From Parasaccharibacter apium (GTDB lineage Bacteria > Pseudomonadota > Alphaproteobacteria > Acetobacterales > Acetobacteraceae), in the NCBI RefSeq assembly GCF_002592045.1, contig NZ_MEJG01000001.1:186001-250000 (forward strand): a stretch of DNA of 64,000 nt. The letters run 5' to 3'. A program made the translations under genes and the position numbers. This document shows positions 1 through 7,592 of this stretch, piece by piece (the first letter of the stretch is position 1; each line of letters begins with the position of its first letter). The notes under the pieces are model-generated. The model ran no database searches. It was given only the letters and a program-made list of their open reading frames with translations, and had not been told where the DNA came from.

Positions 1-435
1 AATCAAGAAGATTTTCACCAACTGCACCCTGCTGGCACATTAGGCGCGCGCTTACGCCCTGTAAGTGACTTTATGCATAGCGGCGATGAGATGCCTCTCG
101 GGCAAGAGACCATGCCGCTGCGTTCTATCATTTTAGAAATGACGCGCAAACGCTTTGGCTGTATCGGTATTTTAGATGAAGCTGGCCGCCTGAGTGGCTT
201 TATCAGCGATGGTGACCTCCGCCCCGCTTTGGAGCGCGACCTTGATGCAACCTGTGCAGCCGATATTATGAATCGCAGCCCGCTCACCACAACAGCACAT
301 GCCCGCGCACAGGAGGTGCAACATCTTATGAGCCACCGTCCCACCCCTGTGAGCAGCTTGTTCGTCTTGGATGAAGAGCACCGGCCTCTTGGTATCCTCC
401 ATATTCATGACCTTTTACGGGCAGGTCTCTCATGA
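1..435 (+). CDS. kdsD: Arabinose-5-phosphate isomerase KdsD, C-terminal part (cut by the window edge)
   Basis: The reading frame is open from base 1 and gives 144 C-terminal residues; the N-terminal SIS isomerase domain lies outside the window. KdsD interconverts ribulose 5-phosphate and arabinose 5-phosphate, the first step towards the LPS sugar Kdo, in the cytoplasm. The visible part begins with the family motif HPAGTLGARL (about residues 9-18), which links the SIS domain to a pair of CBS domains. The first CBS repeat starts near VSDFMHSGDEMPL and the second near AADIMNRSPLTT. The stop codon overlaps the start of lptC (ATGA), so the gene leads the LPS transport operon. This kdsD-lptC-lptA-lptB order is common in Proteobacteria and supports the call. 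An internal ATG at 73 is inside the CBS region and is not the real start. Confidence 0.9.
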   Translation, partial: NQEDFHQLHPAGTLGARLRPVSDFMHSGDEMPLGQETMPLRSIILEMTRKRFGCIGILDEAGRLSGFISDGDLRPALERDLDATCAADIMNRSPLTTTAHARAQEVQHLMSHRPTPVSSLFVLDEEHRPLGILHIHDLLRAGLS

Positions 436-1172
436 AGGCTCCCCCTCCTAATCGAGATGATTTTGACCCAGACCGCGCAGCAAAAACGCAGCAACTAGCC
501 CAATTACGGCAAGAGGCCCTCGCGCGCCGGCGCACACCGCCCTCTGCCGCTGCAATGGCCCGCCGCCGCTTATTGTTTAAACGGGCAAAATGGGGGTTGC
601 CGAGTTTTGCATTCCTTATGCTGCTCTGCATTGCTATTTGGCCGGAGATCAATCATCTCATCCACCAAAATAAAGCTATCTTAGAGATGATGCGCCATAC
701 CCATACTGATAGCGGTATGATGGAACATGCTATTTATCACGATATTGATTCGCATGAACGGCCCTACACGCTCACCGCGCGCATCGCCCAACAAAGCGAG
801 CATAATCGCATTGATATGACCGACCCCGTGGCAGATATTATGCTCCATAACGGGCAATGGGTCCATGTGAGGGCTGATATAGGGATGTACCTCCAGCATG
901 AGCAAACATTGACCCTAACCGGCCATGTTGTCCTTTATCGCAGTGATGGCTTATTGCTGAATAGCCCTACGGCTGATATCGACCTGCCACAACAAATTGT
1001 CGCCACGCATGATTGGGTCCATGCAGAAGGGCCTTTTGGCACACAGGACGCTGAAGGGGCTTTTATGGACCAACAAACAAATACGATTCAGTTCATCGGG
1101 GCGGGAAAGACGAATCATTTTGCTGATTTATCGCCCACCCCCTCTTCTCCCAACCCCGTAAAAAGCCCATAA
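432..1172 (+). CDS. lptC: LPS export ABC transporter periplasmic protein LptC
   Basis: This 246-residue protein fits LptC (DUF1239), the bitopic subunit that receives LPS from the LptB2FG transporter and hands it to LptA. It has a basic cytoplasmic N-terminus with an Arg-rich stretch (residues 31-52), one membrane segment at about 55-71, then a periplasmic domain with short alternating strands of the OstA/LptC type. The cytoplasmic tail is longer than in E. coli LptC, as in many alphaproteobacteria. Sequence conservation in this family is low, so the call rests on the architecture and on its position directly before LptA and LptB. The start ATG overlaps the kdsD stop, suggesting coupled translation. 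Confidence 0.85.
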   Translation: MKAPPPNRDDFDPDRAAKTQQLAQLRQEALARRRTPPSAAAMARRRLLFKRAKWGLPSFAFLMLLCIAIWPEINHLIHQNKAILEMMRHTHTDSGMMEHAIYHDIDSHERPYTLTARIAQQSEHNRIDMTDPVADIMLHNGQWVHVRADIGMYLQHEQTLTLTGHVVLYRSDGLLLNSPTADIDLPQQIVATHDWVHAEGPFGTQDAEGAFMDQQTNTIQFIGAGKTNHFADLSPTPSSPNPVKSP

Positions 1173-1179
1173 GGAGGGC

Positions 1180-2100
1180 ATGATGCGTTTTTCTGTCCTC
1201 TCTCGCTCTTATACTCCTCTGGCAGTGGCCGGGTTAACACTCGCCACCTCCCTTCTTGCAGCCCCTTGCTCTGCTCATGCGGCTGATACTGTCATGCCCG
1301 ACCAATCACACGGGCAAGTTGTGCATCTCTTTTGGAAGAAGGAGGAGATTTACGACCATAACCGCCAGACCGTTACCCTCACAGGTGGGGCGCGTGCCCA
1401 GCGTGGTGATATGACTGTGGATGCAGATACGCTGGTTGGTTATCTCCGCCCCAAACCCCAAAGCGCACAAACTACAGAGAGCGATACGGGGAATATGGAG
1501 CTTTACCGTGTAGAAGCCTTTGGGCATGTCCATATCTATAACCTTGTGGACCAAGGATGGGGGGATCACGGGCTTTATGATGTCGATAAAGGCGTCATGC
1601 TGATGACTGGCAAAGCCATGAAGTTCACAAGCCCACGCCATCTCCTCACCGCACGCGACCTTGTGGAATATTACCCCCATACGCGCGTCTCCATCGGCTG
1701 GGGGGATGCTACTGTCAATACGAGTGACGGCAAACGCATCACCGCCGATATTATGCAAGCTTTTGAACTCACTGATGCCCAGAAGGCGGCTAACCGTGCC
1801 AGCCAAAAGGGGCAGAGTGCTAACAATTCTGACCAACAAGACACAAACCTAGACCGCGCTTACGGTTGGGGGCATGTCATTGTCCGTACCGAGCGACAAA
1901 CTGCCACAGGGGACCGAGGGGTTTATCTAGCTGGGCCGCAACTTGCCCGTATGGTGGGTAATGTGCATGTCACCCAAGGGCAGAACCAAAATAACGGCTC
2001 CCAAGCAATTGTGGACTTTAAAACGGGCGTCTCCCACATGCTCTCTGGCTCTAGCGACCCTGTACAGGGCCTAATTGTCCCTAATGAGACCAAGCAATGA
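1180..2100 (+). CDS. lptA: LPS transport periplasmic protein LptA
   Basis: A 306-residue exported protein of the OstA/LptA family, the periplasmic bridge that carries LPS to the outer-membrane LptD/E complex. It has a signal peptide (hydrophobic core about residues 13-28, predicted cleavage after SAHA at 34). The mature part has repeated strands such as DHNRQTVTLTGGARAQRGDM and AQLARMVGNVHVTQGQNQ, typical of the beta-jellyroll. A strong AAGGAGGG sits just before the ATG-ATG start. The protein is longer than E. coli LptA (about 185 residues), with a low-complexity Gln/Asn/Ser-rich stretch near residues 205-225. Its stop overlaps the lptB start (ATGA). Confidence 0.88.
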   Translation: MMRFSVLSRSYTPLAVAGLTLATSLLAAPCSAHAADTVMPDQSHGQVVHLFWKKEEIYDHNRQTVTLTGGARAQRGDMTVDADTLVGYLRPKPQSAQTTESDTGNMELYRVEAFGHVHIYNLVDQGWGDHGLYDVDKGVMLMTGKAMKFTSPRHLLTARDLVEYYPHTRVSIGWGDATVNTSDGKRITADIMQAFELTDAQKAANRASQKGQSANNSDQQDTNLDRAYGWGHVIVRTERQTATGDRGVYLAGPQLARMVGNVHVTQGQNQNNGSQAIVDFKTGVSHMLSGSSDPVQGLIVPNETKQ

Positions 2101-2846
2101 CTAATACCGACCTTATCAGCGAGACCCCCGGCCTAGCCGCACATGGCATTGCCAAAAGCTATAAAAAGCGCACTGTTGTGCATGATGTTTCCCTCCATGT
2201 GCAACGGGGTGAGGCTGTGGGGCTGCTTGGCCCGAATGGGGCAGGGAAAACCACCAGCTTTTACATGATTGTTGGTCTTGTGCAGGCCGATATGGGCAGC
2301 ATCACCCTTGATGGTGCTGATATTACCCCCCTCCCCATGTATCGCCGGGCACGCTTAGGCGTTGGCTATCTCCCCCAAGAGGCCAGCATCTTCCGTGGGT
2401 TAAATGTTGAACAAAATATTCTTGTCGCGCTCGAAGCAGTAGAGAAAGACCGTGACAAACGCCACGCTATGCTAGATGGCCTGCTTGCCGAGTTTGGTAT
2501 TACACGGCTGCGACGGTCCCCTGCACTTGCTCTATCAGGGGGTGAGCGGCGGCGGCTAGAAATCGCCCGCGCTCTTGCTAGCCAGCCTAATTATATCCTC
2601 CTAGATGAGCCTCTAGCGGGGATTGACCCTATTGCGGTAAGTGAGATTCGTGACCTTGTTTCGCACCTAAAAGACCGCGGCATTGGCGTGCTGATTACCG
2701 ACCATAATGTCCGCGAAACATTGGAGGTGATTGACCGCGCTTATATCCTTCATAGCGGGCGCGTCTTAATGGAGGGCACGCCAGAAGCCATCGTTGCTCA
2801 CGAGGATGTACGCCGCGTTTATCTGGGGGAGAATTTCTCCCTCTAG
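2097..2846 (+). CDS. lptB: LPS export ABC transporter ATP-binding protein LptB
   Basis: The 249-residue cytoplasmic ATPase that powers LPS extraction from the inner membrane with LptF and LptG, which are not in this window. All ABC motifs are present: Walker A GPNGAGKTT (45-53), Q-loop YLPQEASIF (91-99), signature LSGGE (146-150), Walker B ILLDEP (167-172) and an H-loop in ITDHNVRETL. The C-terminal YLGENF ending is characteristic of LptB. It is the last gene of the kdsD-lptCAB run. In many alphaproteobacteria rpoN follows lptB; here a convergent DUF1150 gene follows after 8 bases. Confidence 0.97.
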   Translation: MTNTDLISETPGLAAHGIAKSYKKRTVVHDVSLHVQRGEAVGLLGPNGAGKTTSFYMIVGLVQADMGSITLDGADITPLPMYRRARLGVGYLPQEASIFRGLNVEQNILVALEAVEKDRDKRHAMLDGLLAEFGITRLRRSPALALSGGERRRLEIARALASQPNYILLDEPLAGIDPIAVSEIRDLVSHLKDRGIGVLITDHNVRETLEVIDRAYILHSGRVLMEGTPEAIVAHEDVRRVYLGENFSL

Positions 2847-2854
2847 CCTCAACG

Positions 2855-3112
2855 CTATTGCAGAAAAGTTGGTACCATATCTTGCTCGAGGATAGCATCA
2901 ACCGCGCTGGCTTCATCCTCCGCAATCGCTACGGGCGTGCCATCAGCGGCATAAATCGCCACGATTGAGGCTCCCTCATAAGAGATCTGGCGTAAATAAG
3001 CGATCTCTGTCAGGCCCCAATTCCGCAGCTCCGTACCCGTCATCGCACGGGCACGGTCCTGCATTGCTTCCACAACAGCCAGTGCAGACGTCCCCTTTTT
3101 ACTCTCGCCCAA
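2855..3112 (-). CDS. DUF1150 family protein
   Basis: A small acidic protein of about 85 residues that resembles the alphaproteobacterial DUF1150 family, whose function is unknown. The core has the family-like stretches LRNWGLTEIAYLRQI and AIYAADGTPVAIAEDEASA. The start is uncertain. I chose a TTG at 3112 because an AGGAGG lies 5-6 bases upstream and the resulting 14-base overlap with the hsp20 gene suggests translational coupling. A GTG at 3145 would add 11 residues, and an ATG at 3064 would remove 16. DUF1150 genes often sit beside small heat-shock genes in alphaproteobacteria, so co-expression with the upstream Hsp20 gene is likely. Confidence 0.75.
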   Translation of the reverse strand: MGESKKGTSALAVVEAMQDRARAMTGTELRNWGLTEIAYLRQISYEGASIVAIYAADGTPVAIAEDEASAVDAILEQDMVPTFLQ

Positions 3113-3617
3113 ACGGCCCCTCCTCCATAATGGGAGAAAGATCACGCGCTGGGCTCACATCTTCCCGACGGGCTATATCGGGCATTGCTGTTGAGGCTTC
3201 AGCACTGCCTTGTTGGATGGTGATGTGCTTTATCCGCACTTCTGGCTCTGGGCGATGGAGGTCGATATGCAGCAAGCCATTATCAAGCCACGCCCCAGCA
3301 ATCTCAATGCCTTCTGCCAAGACAAAGGCTTTATGGAATTGCCGCGCTGCAATCCCACGATGGATGAACACGCGGCCCTGCGCGTCATCAGCTTGGCGAC
3401 CACGGATGACGAGCTGATTATCCTCTTGGGTAATCTGCAAATCATCCATCACAAACCCTGCCACAGCAAGGGTAATCCGCAAAGCCGTACGGCTTAACTG
3501 CTCGATATTATACGGCGGGTAACCGTCTGATGCTGTTTTTGAAGCACGCTCAAGCATTTGTTCCAAATGGTCAAACCCCAAAAACATGGGGGATGTAAAA
3601 AGACGTCCTGACGACAT
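3099..3617 (-). CDS. Small heat-shock protein, Hsp20/IbpA family
   Basis: A 172-residue alpha-crystallin-domain chaperone that would hold unfolding proteins in the cytoplasm for later refolding by DnaK/ClpB. The N-terminus after the chosen start (FTSPMFLGFDHLEQMLERA, then YPPYNIEQ) is typical of IbpA-like alphaproteobacterial Hsp20 proteins. The alpha-crystallin core follows (ITLAVAGFVMDDLQITQEDN, IHRGIAARQFHKAFVLAEGI), with a hydrophobic ending in the WLDNGLLHIDLHRPEPE region. The start at 3617 is preceded by AGGAGG with 11 bases spacing. An in-frame ATG at 3680 would run through the leader and gives a non-family N-terminus. The leader looks like a ROSE-type thermometer and is listed separately. 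Confidence 0.9.
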   Translation of the reverse strand: MSSGRLFTSPMFLGFDHLEQMLERASKTASDGYPPYNIEQLSRTALRITLAVAGFVMDDLQITQEDNQLVIRGRQADDAQGRVFIHRGIAARQFHKAFVLAEGIEIAGAWLDNGLLHIDLHRPEPEVRIKHITIQQGSAEASTAMPDIARREDVSPARDLSPIMEEGPFGRE

Positions 3618-3690
3618 AAGCGAACCTGCCTCCTCAAGGAGCGAGACGTGATAACAAGCAGGCGACCCTACCAAAGGCATCCCCCACGCT
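3618..3690 (-). promoter_or_regulatory. Candidate ROSE-like RNA thermometer in the hsp20 leader
   Basis: In the minus-strand leader the Shine-Dalgarno AGGAGG (3629-3634) lies in the segment TCGCTCCTTGAGGAGG (3629-3644). This can fold as CTCC-TTGA-GGAG, with GCCTGC (3658-3663) able to pair with GCAGG (3625-3629) around it. The order U-C/U-G-C-U, then CC, then a short loop, then the Shine-Dalgarno is the hallmark of ROSE elements, which occlude the ribosome site at low temperature in alphaproteobacterial small heat-shock genes. This is seen by eye only; no folding was computed and the transcript start is inferred. Confidence 0.45.
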
Positions 3691-3697
3691 GCATGAT

Positions 3698-3724
3698 ATG
3701 ATAATCCATCCCCTAAGATGCAAG
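3698..3724 (-). promoter_or_regulatory. Possible hsp20 promoter (heat-shock-like)
   Basis: On the minus strand CTTG (3721-3724) is followed after 17 bases by TATCAT (3698-3703). The CTTG element fits RpoH-type -35 sequences and the -10 matches the sigma-70 TATAAT at five of six bases, so the sigma factor cannot be decided. It would place the transcript start near 3690, giving a leader of about 70 bases. Confidence 0.3.
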
Positions 3725-3790
3725 CCCTCCCTCATTAAGCATAAAAAGAAGACGCTGGAATTAACACCGCCCAGCCGCTAACATAGCTGT

Positions 3791-4342
3791 ATGAAAGACT
3801 TAGATTTTCTTGATCATCTTGATGATATAGCCCCAACGTCAATTCTTGTTGCGCCGCAACCTGTTCTCAGCCGTGTCGCCCATGAGGTACGACCAGAGGA
3901 TATGAGCGGGATTCGTGAGGCTCTGCCGGGGATGTTCTCGGCTATGTATAAGGCCCCCGGTATTGGCCTTGCGGCCCCGCAAGTAGGCCTAAGCCAACGC
4001 TTTGTCCTTGTTGATGTCGCTCGCGAAGATGAACCGCGCGACCCAATGGTCCTCATCAATCCAGAAATCATCGATTCTGCTGAGACACTCGCCGCGCGAG
4101 AGGAAGGCTGCCTCTCCCTCCCTAACCAATATGCGGAGGTTATCCGCCCGGAATCCATCCGTGTGCGCTATCGTAATTTAGCTGGTGAGACTATTGAGCA
4201 GGAAGCATCGGGCTTGCTGGCCACCTGTATCCAGCATGAGATTGACCATCTCGATGGTATTTTATTTGTGGACCATCTCTCCTCGCTAAGACGCAATATG
4301 ATTATGCGGCGTCTAGCGAAGGAACAAAAACGGAGACGATAA
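3791..4342 (+). CDS. def: Peptide deformylase
   Basis: A 183-residue metalloenzyme that removes the formyl group from the N-terminal methionine of new proteins. The three catalytic motifs are intact: GIGLAAPQ (57-64), EGCLS (105-109, metal-binding Cys) and QHEIDH (148-153, two metal-binding His and the catalytic Glu). The N-terminus carries about a dozen extra acidic residues before the usual ILVAPQPVL start of the fold. No clear Shine-Dalgarno precedes the ATG, so the start is less certain than the gene. It is followed after 4 bases by fmt, the enzyme that adds the formyl group to initiator tRNA, which is the usual def-fmt pairing. Confidence 0.97.
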   Translation: MKDLDFLDHLDDIAPTSILVAPQPVLSRVAHEVRPEDMSGIREALPGMFSAMYKAPGIGLAAPQVGLSQRFVLVDVAREDEPRDPMVLINPEIIDSAETLAAREEGCLSLPNQYAEVIRPESIRVRYRNLAGETIEQEASGLLATCIQHEIDHLDGILFVDHLSSLRRNMIMRRLAKEQKRRR

Positions 4343-4346
4343 ACCC

Positions 4347-5279
4347 ATGCGCCTCATCTTCATGGGGTCGCCGGATTTTGCCGTCCCTGCCCTTCATGCG
4401 CTTATAAAAGCGGGCCATGATATTGTGGCCGTCTATACCCAGCCCCCACGCCCCGCAGGCCGGGGGAAGTCATTACGCCGGCAACCCGTGCATGAGGCCG
4501 CAGATGCGCTAAACATTCCTGTTCGCACCCCAGAAAGACTGCGCCATAATGAGGAAGAGCTGGCTATCTTCCAATCCTTCAACGCAGATGCGGCGATTGT
4601 GGCGGCCTATGGGTTGCTTCTACCAGAGGCGATTCTTAATGCTCCCCGCCTTGGGTGCTTAAATATTCATGCCAGCCTCCTGCCACGTTGGCGGGGGGCT
4701 TCGCCCATCCAATCAGCCATTCGCGCTGGGGATGAAAAAAGCGGCGTCTGCATTATGCAGATGGATAAAGGGCTTGATACGGGGGCGGTCATTCTCTCCG
4801 AGGCCACACCCATCACCCCCACGGATACCGCTGGGAGCTTGCATGATAAATTAGCGGAGAGTGGTGGGCGTTTAATCGTCCGTGCTTTAGCCGAGCACCC
4901 CACCCCTCGCCCGCAAGATGATGCCCAAAGCTGCTACGCCCCGCGCTTAGAACGCAAAGATGGGCATATCGACTGGACACGCCCCGCCCATGAGATTGAG
5001 CGGCAAATCCGGGCCTTTATCCCTTGGCCGGGGAGCTATGCCTTATTGGATGAGCAAAGCTATCGCATTGGGGCCGTAACGCTAGTGGATGACGCCGAAG
5101 CCACTGCTCTCACCGCTGCATCCCCTATACCGGGCACCATATTGGATGACGCTTTAACCATTGCGTGCGGGCAAGGCTGTTTGCGTATTGAGCAAATTCA
5201 AAAACCGGGGCGAGCCATGATGGCACGAGACGCCTTCCTCCGCGGTACCACGCTTAGCAAAGGGACCCGCTTTGTTTGA
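4347..5279 (+). CDS. fmt: Methionyl-tRNA formyltransferase
   Basis: A 310-residue enzyme that formylates Met-tRNA(fMet) with 10-formyltetrahydrofolate, needed for normal translation initiation. The N-terminal formyltransferase fold starts MRLIFMGSPDFAVPAL and contains the cofactor-site motif HASLLPRWRGASPIQ, with the nearby Asp in MDKGLDTGAV. The C-terminal tRNA-binding domain begins near HIDWTRPAHEIERQIRAF and ends with GTTLSKGTRF. The length matches the family (about 310-315). It lies between def and truA with tight spacing, and the stop overlaps the TTG start of truA by 8 bases, indicating one operon. Confidence 0.97.
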   Translation: MRLIFMGSPDFAVPALHALIKAGHDIVAVYTQPPRPAGRGKSLRRQPVHEAADALNIPVRTPERLRHNEEELAIFQSFNADAAIVAAYGLLLPEAILNAPRLGCLNIHASLLPRWRGASPIQSAIRAGDEKSGVCIMQMDKGLDTGAVILSEATPITPTDTAGSLHDKLAESGGRLIVRALAEHPTPRPQDDAQSCYAPRLERKDGHIDWTRPAHEIERQIRAFIPWPGSYALLDEQSYRIGAVTLVDDAEATALTAASPIPGTILDDALTIACGQGCLRIEQIQKPGRAMMARDAFLRGTTLSKGTRFV

Positions 5280-6072
5280 TGCTGCTCCCCCCGGTATTAG
5301 CCGCTGGGCTATTCGTATTGAGTTTGATGGACGGCCCTTTGTAGGCTGGCAGCGGCAAAAGAGCGGCCTTTCCGTCCAACAACTAATTGAAGAAGCTGCG
5401 CAGCATCTCACACAGGGCCGCAAGGTCAGCAGCGTAACGGCAGGGCGGACGGATTCGGGCGTGCATGCAGCGGGGCTTGTCGCGCATTTAGACTTCCCAG
5501 AGGATGCCCCGCTCAGCCGCAAAGCTGTGCGTGATGCGCTGGGCTATCACCTCAAACCCCATCCTATCTCCATCTTAGAGGCTGCCCCCGCACCAGATGG
5601 ATGGAATGCCCGCTTCTCTGCAACATGGCGGCGATATCGCTACACCATCCTCAACCGCCCGGCTCGGCCTGCGATGCAGGAAGGCTTTGTCTGGCATATT
5701 CGCGCCCCGCTCGATATTGAGGCGATGCAGGCGGGGGCCAATCACCTCCTCGGCAGTCACGATTTTACATCCTTCCGTGCTGTCGCGTGCCAAGCGCGTG
5801 ATGCCCTCCGCACCTTGGATGAGCTGACCATCACACGCTCGGGAGAGGCTGTGTATATTGATACACAAGCACGCTCTTTCCTCCATCATCAAGTCCGCAA
5901 TATGGTAGGAACATTAGCGTTAGTTGGCCATCATCAATGGTCCCCCGAGCGTGTAAAAACAGCCTTAGAGGCCCGTAATCGCTGCAAAGCAGGCCCTACG
6001 GCTCCACCTGATGGGCTATGCCTGATGGATGTTGGCTATCCTGATAATCCCTTCGTAACCAAAATGGGCTAA
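5272..6072 (+). CDS. truA: tRNA pseudouridine(38-40) synthase TruA
   Basis: A 266-residue enzyme that isomerises uridines 38-40 in the anticodon stem-loop of many tRNAs. It has the family start WAIRIEFDGRPFVGWQRQ, the catalytic Asp within AGRTDSGVHA, and the conserved FTSFRA and RSFLHHQVRNMVGTL stretches. The start is a TTG inside the end of fmt, preceded by AAAGGGA; no suitable ATG exists in this frame before the conserved region. It is the last gene of the def-fmt-truA operon, whose members all act on translation or tRNA. Confidence 0.95.
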   Translation: MFDAAPPGISRWAIRIEFDGRPFVGWQRQKSGLSVQQLIEEAAQHLTQGRKVSSVTAGRTDSGVHAAGLVAHLDFPEDAPLSRKAVRDALGYHLKPHPISILEAAPAPDGWNARFSATWRRYRYTILNRPARPAMQEGFVWHIRAPLDIEAMQAGANHLLGSHDFTSFRAVACQARDALRTLDELTITRSGEAVYIDTQARSFLHHQVRNMVGTLALVGHHQWSPERVKTALEARNRCKAGPTAPPDGLCLMDVGYPDNPFVTKMG

Positions 6073-6104
6073 TATCGTCACGCTATTTTGGAGGGGTATA
6101 TATT

Positions 6105-7592
6105 TTGTCTAAGCCTATACCATCCCGCACTATCACCATTCTGGGCGACCTGCTTTTAGACCAATATATTAGCGGGGAGGTCAATCGCATCTCCCCAGAG
6201 GCCCCCGTCCCCGTCTTATTGCACACGCAAGAGCGTGTAACCCCCGGTGGGGCCGCAAATGTCGCGGTGAATGCAGCAGCTCTTGGCCATCCGGTCCATC
6301 TCATCGGGGTTGTAGGCAAGGACCCTGCAGCAGAAACACTCCGTCAGGCCCTAGCACAATGGTCGGACATCACTTTAACGGGCCTTATTACCGACCCTAA
6401 CTGGACAACCATTACCAAAACCCGTGTTCTTAGCGGGCGACAACAAATTGTGCGCTTAGACCAAGAGAAACTGACCCCCTTCCCCCGTACCGTTGAAGAT
6501 GCCCTCATTGCTGCAACGCTCACCGCGTTAGAGACGAGCCGCATCCTCATTTGCTCCGACTACGCCAAGGGTGTGCTGTCTGATTATGTGCTGCAAAATG
6601 TTATTGCCGCCGCTCGCGCACGGGACATTCCTATCTTAGTGGACCCTAAACGGGCTGATATATCCGCCTATCGCGGGGCAAGCCTTTTAACACCCAACCG
6701 TCAAGAATTACGCACCGCGTTAAAAACCGCCTCTATCCACCCCCTTACTGGGCATGAATGGGCCTTAGATAATGATGCAGAGATTGAGCAAGCCTGCACA
6801 GCCATAGCCCCTCTTACAGGTAGCGATATCCTCCTCACACGCTCCGAGAAAGGAATGACCCTCTGGCAGCAAGAGGCCGCCCCCCTCCATTGCCAAGCTC
6901 ATCCTTCAGAGGTGTATGATGTCTCTGGCGCGGGCGATACGGTCATCGCCACAATCGCCTGCGCGTTGGCCGATGGTCATGCCCTCCCCAGTGCAGTCAC
7001 TATGGCTACTACAGCCGCTGCTATTGCGGTGAGCAAATTAGGCACAGCCTATGTGACGCATGAGGAATTACGCCAACATCTCCTCGCGGAAATTGCCGAT
7101 AATGGCTCCTACCTTCCCCTTGCTGATGCTTGTGCCATTGTGGAGACGTGGAAACGTCATGGGGCTTCAGTCGTCTTTACGAATGGCTGTTTTGACCTGC
7201 TCCATCCCGGCCATGTTGCCCTTGTTCAATATGCTGCAGGGCAAGGCGATAAACTCATTGTAGCCCTCAATAGCGATGCTTCTATCAAACGGCTCAAGGG
7301 TCCACGGCGGCCTTTGCAGCATGAGCAAGCCCGCGCGACGGTTATACGCGCCCTACGCCATGTCGATCTTGTTGTTCTATTTGATGAGGACACCCCCCTT
7401 GAGACCATTACCGCCCTCAAGCCGGACATCATCGTCAAGGGGGCTGATTACAAAGAGGATGAAGTCGTGGGGGGAGATTTCATCAAGGCCTATGGCGGGC
7501 GAGTCTGCCTTGCTCCACTGCTAGATGGCCATTCCACAAGCCATATCGTCAAAACCATGGATGATACGCACCCTTTAAAGGACGTTCCCTAA
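6105..7592 (+). CDS. hldE: Bifunctional heptose 7-phosphate kinase / heptose 1-phosphate adenylyltransferase HldE
   Basis: A 495-residue two-domain enzyme of ADP-heptose synthesis for the LPS inner core. The N-terminal ribokinase-type domain (about 1-325) has GGAANVAVNAAALG for substrate binding and the GAGDT anion-hole motif with its catalytic Asp (in YDVSGAGDTV). The C-terminal nucleotidyltransferase domain (about 350-480) has the FTNGCFDLLHPGHV signature with its H-x-G-H motif. The start is a TTG preceded by GGAGGGG; the protein then opens with the expected ITILGDLLLDQYI. It ends one base into the next gene, an AGE-family isomerase. Both belong to sugar-phosphate metabolism, and the nearby kdsD and lpt genes also serve LPS. 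Confidence 0.95.
   Translation: MSKPIPSRTITILGDLLLDQYISGEVNRISPEAPVPVLLHTQERVTPGGAANVAVNAAALGHPVHLIGVVGKDPAAETLRQALAQWSDITLTGLITDPNWTTITKTRVLSGRQQIVRLDQEKLTPFPRTVEDALIAATLTALETSRILICSDYAKGVLSDYVLQNVIAAARARDIPILVDPKRADISAYRGASLLTPNRQELRTALKTASIHPLTGHEWALDNDAEIEQACTAIAPLTGSDILLTRSEKGMTLWQQEAAPLHCQAHPSEVYDVSGAGDTVIATIACALADGHALPSAVTMATTAAAIAVSKLGTAYVTHEELRQHLLAEIADNGSYLPLADACAIVETWKRHGASVVFTNGCFDLLHPGHVALVQYAAGQGDKLIVALNSDASIKRLKGPRRPLQHEQARATVIRALRHVDLVVLFDEDTPLETITALKPDIIVKGADYKEDEVVGGDFIKAYGGRVCLAPLLDGHSTSHIVKTMDDTHPLKDVP

Noticed and set aside
3618-3680. Upstream ATG for the hsp20 gene at 3680
   Set aside because: It would translate through the leader hairpin, giving a non-family N-terminus; the ATG at 3617 has AGGAGG and the expected sequence.
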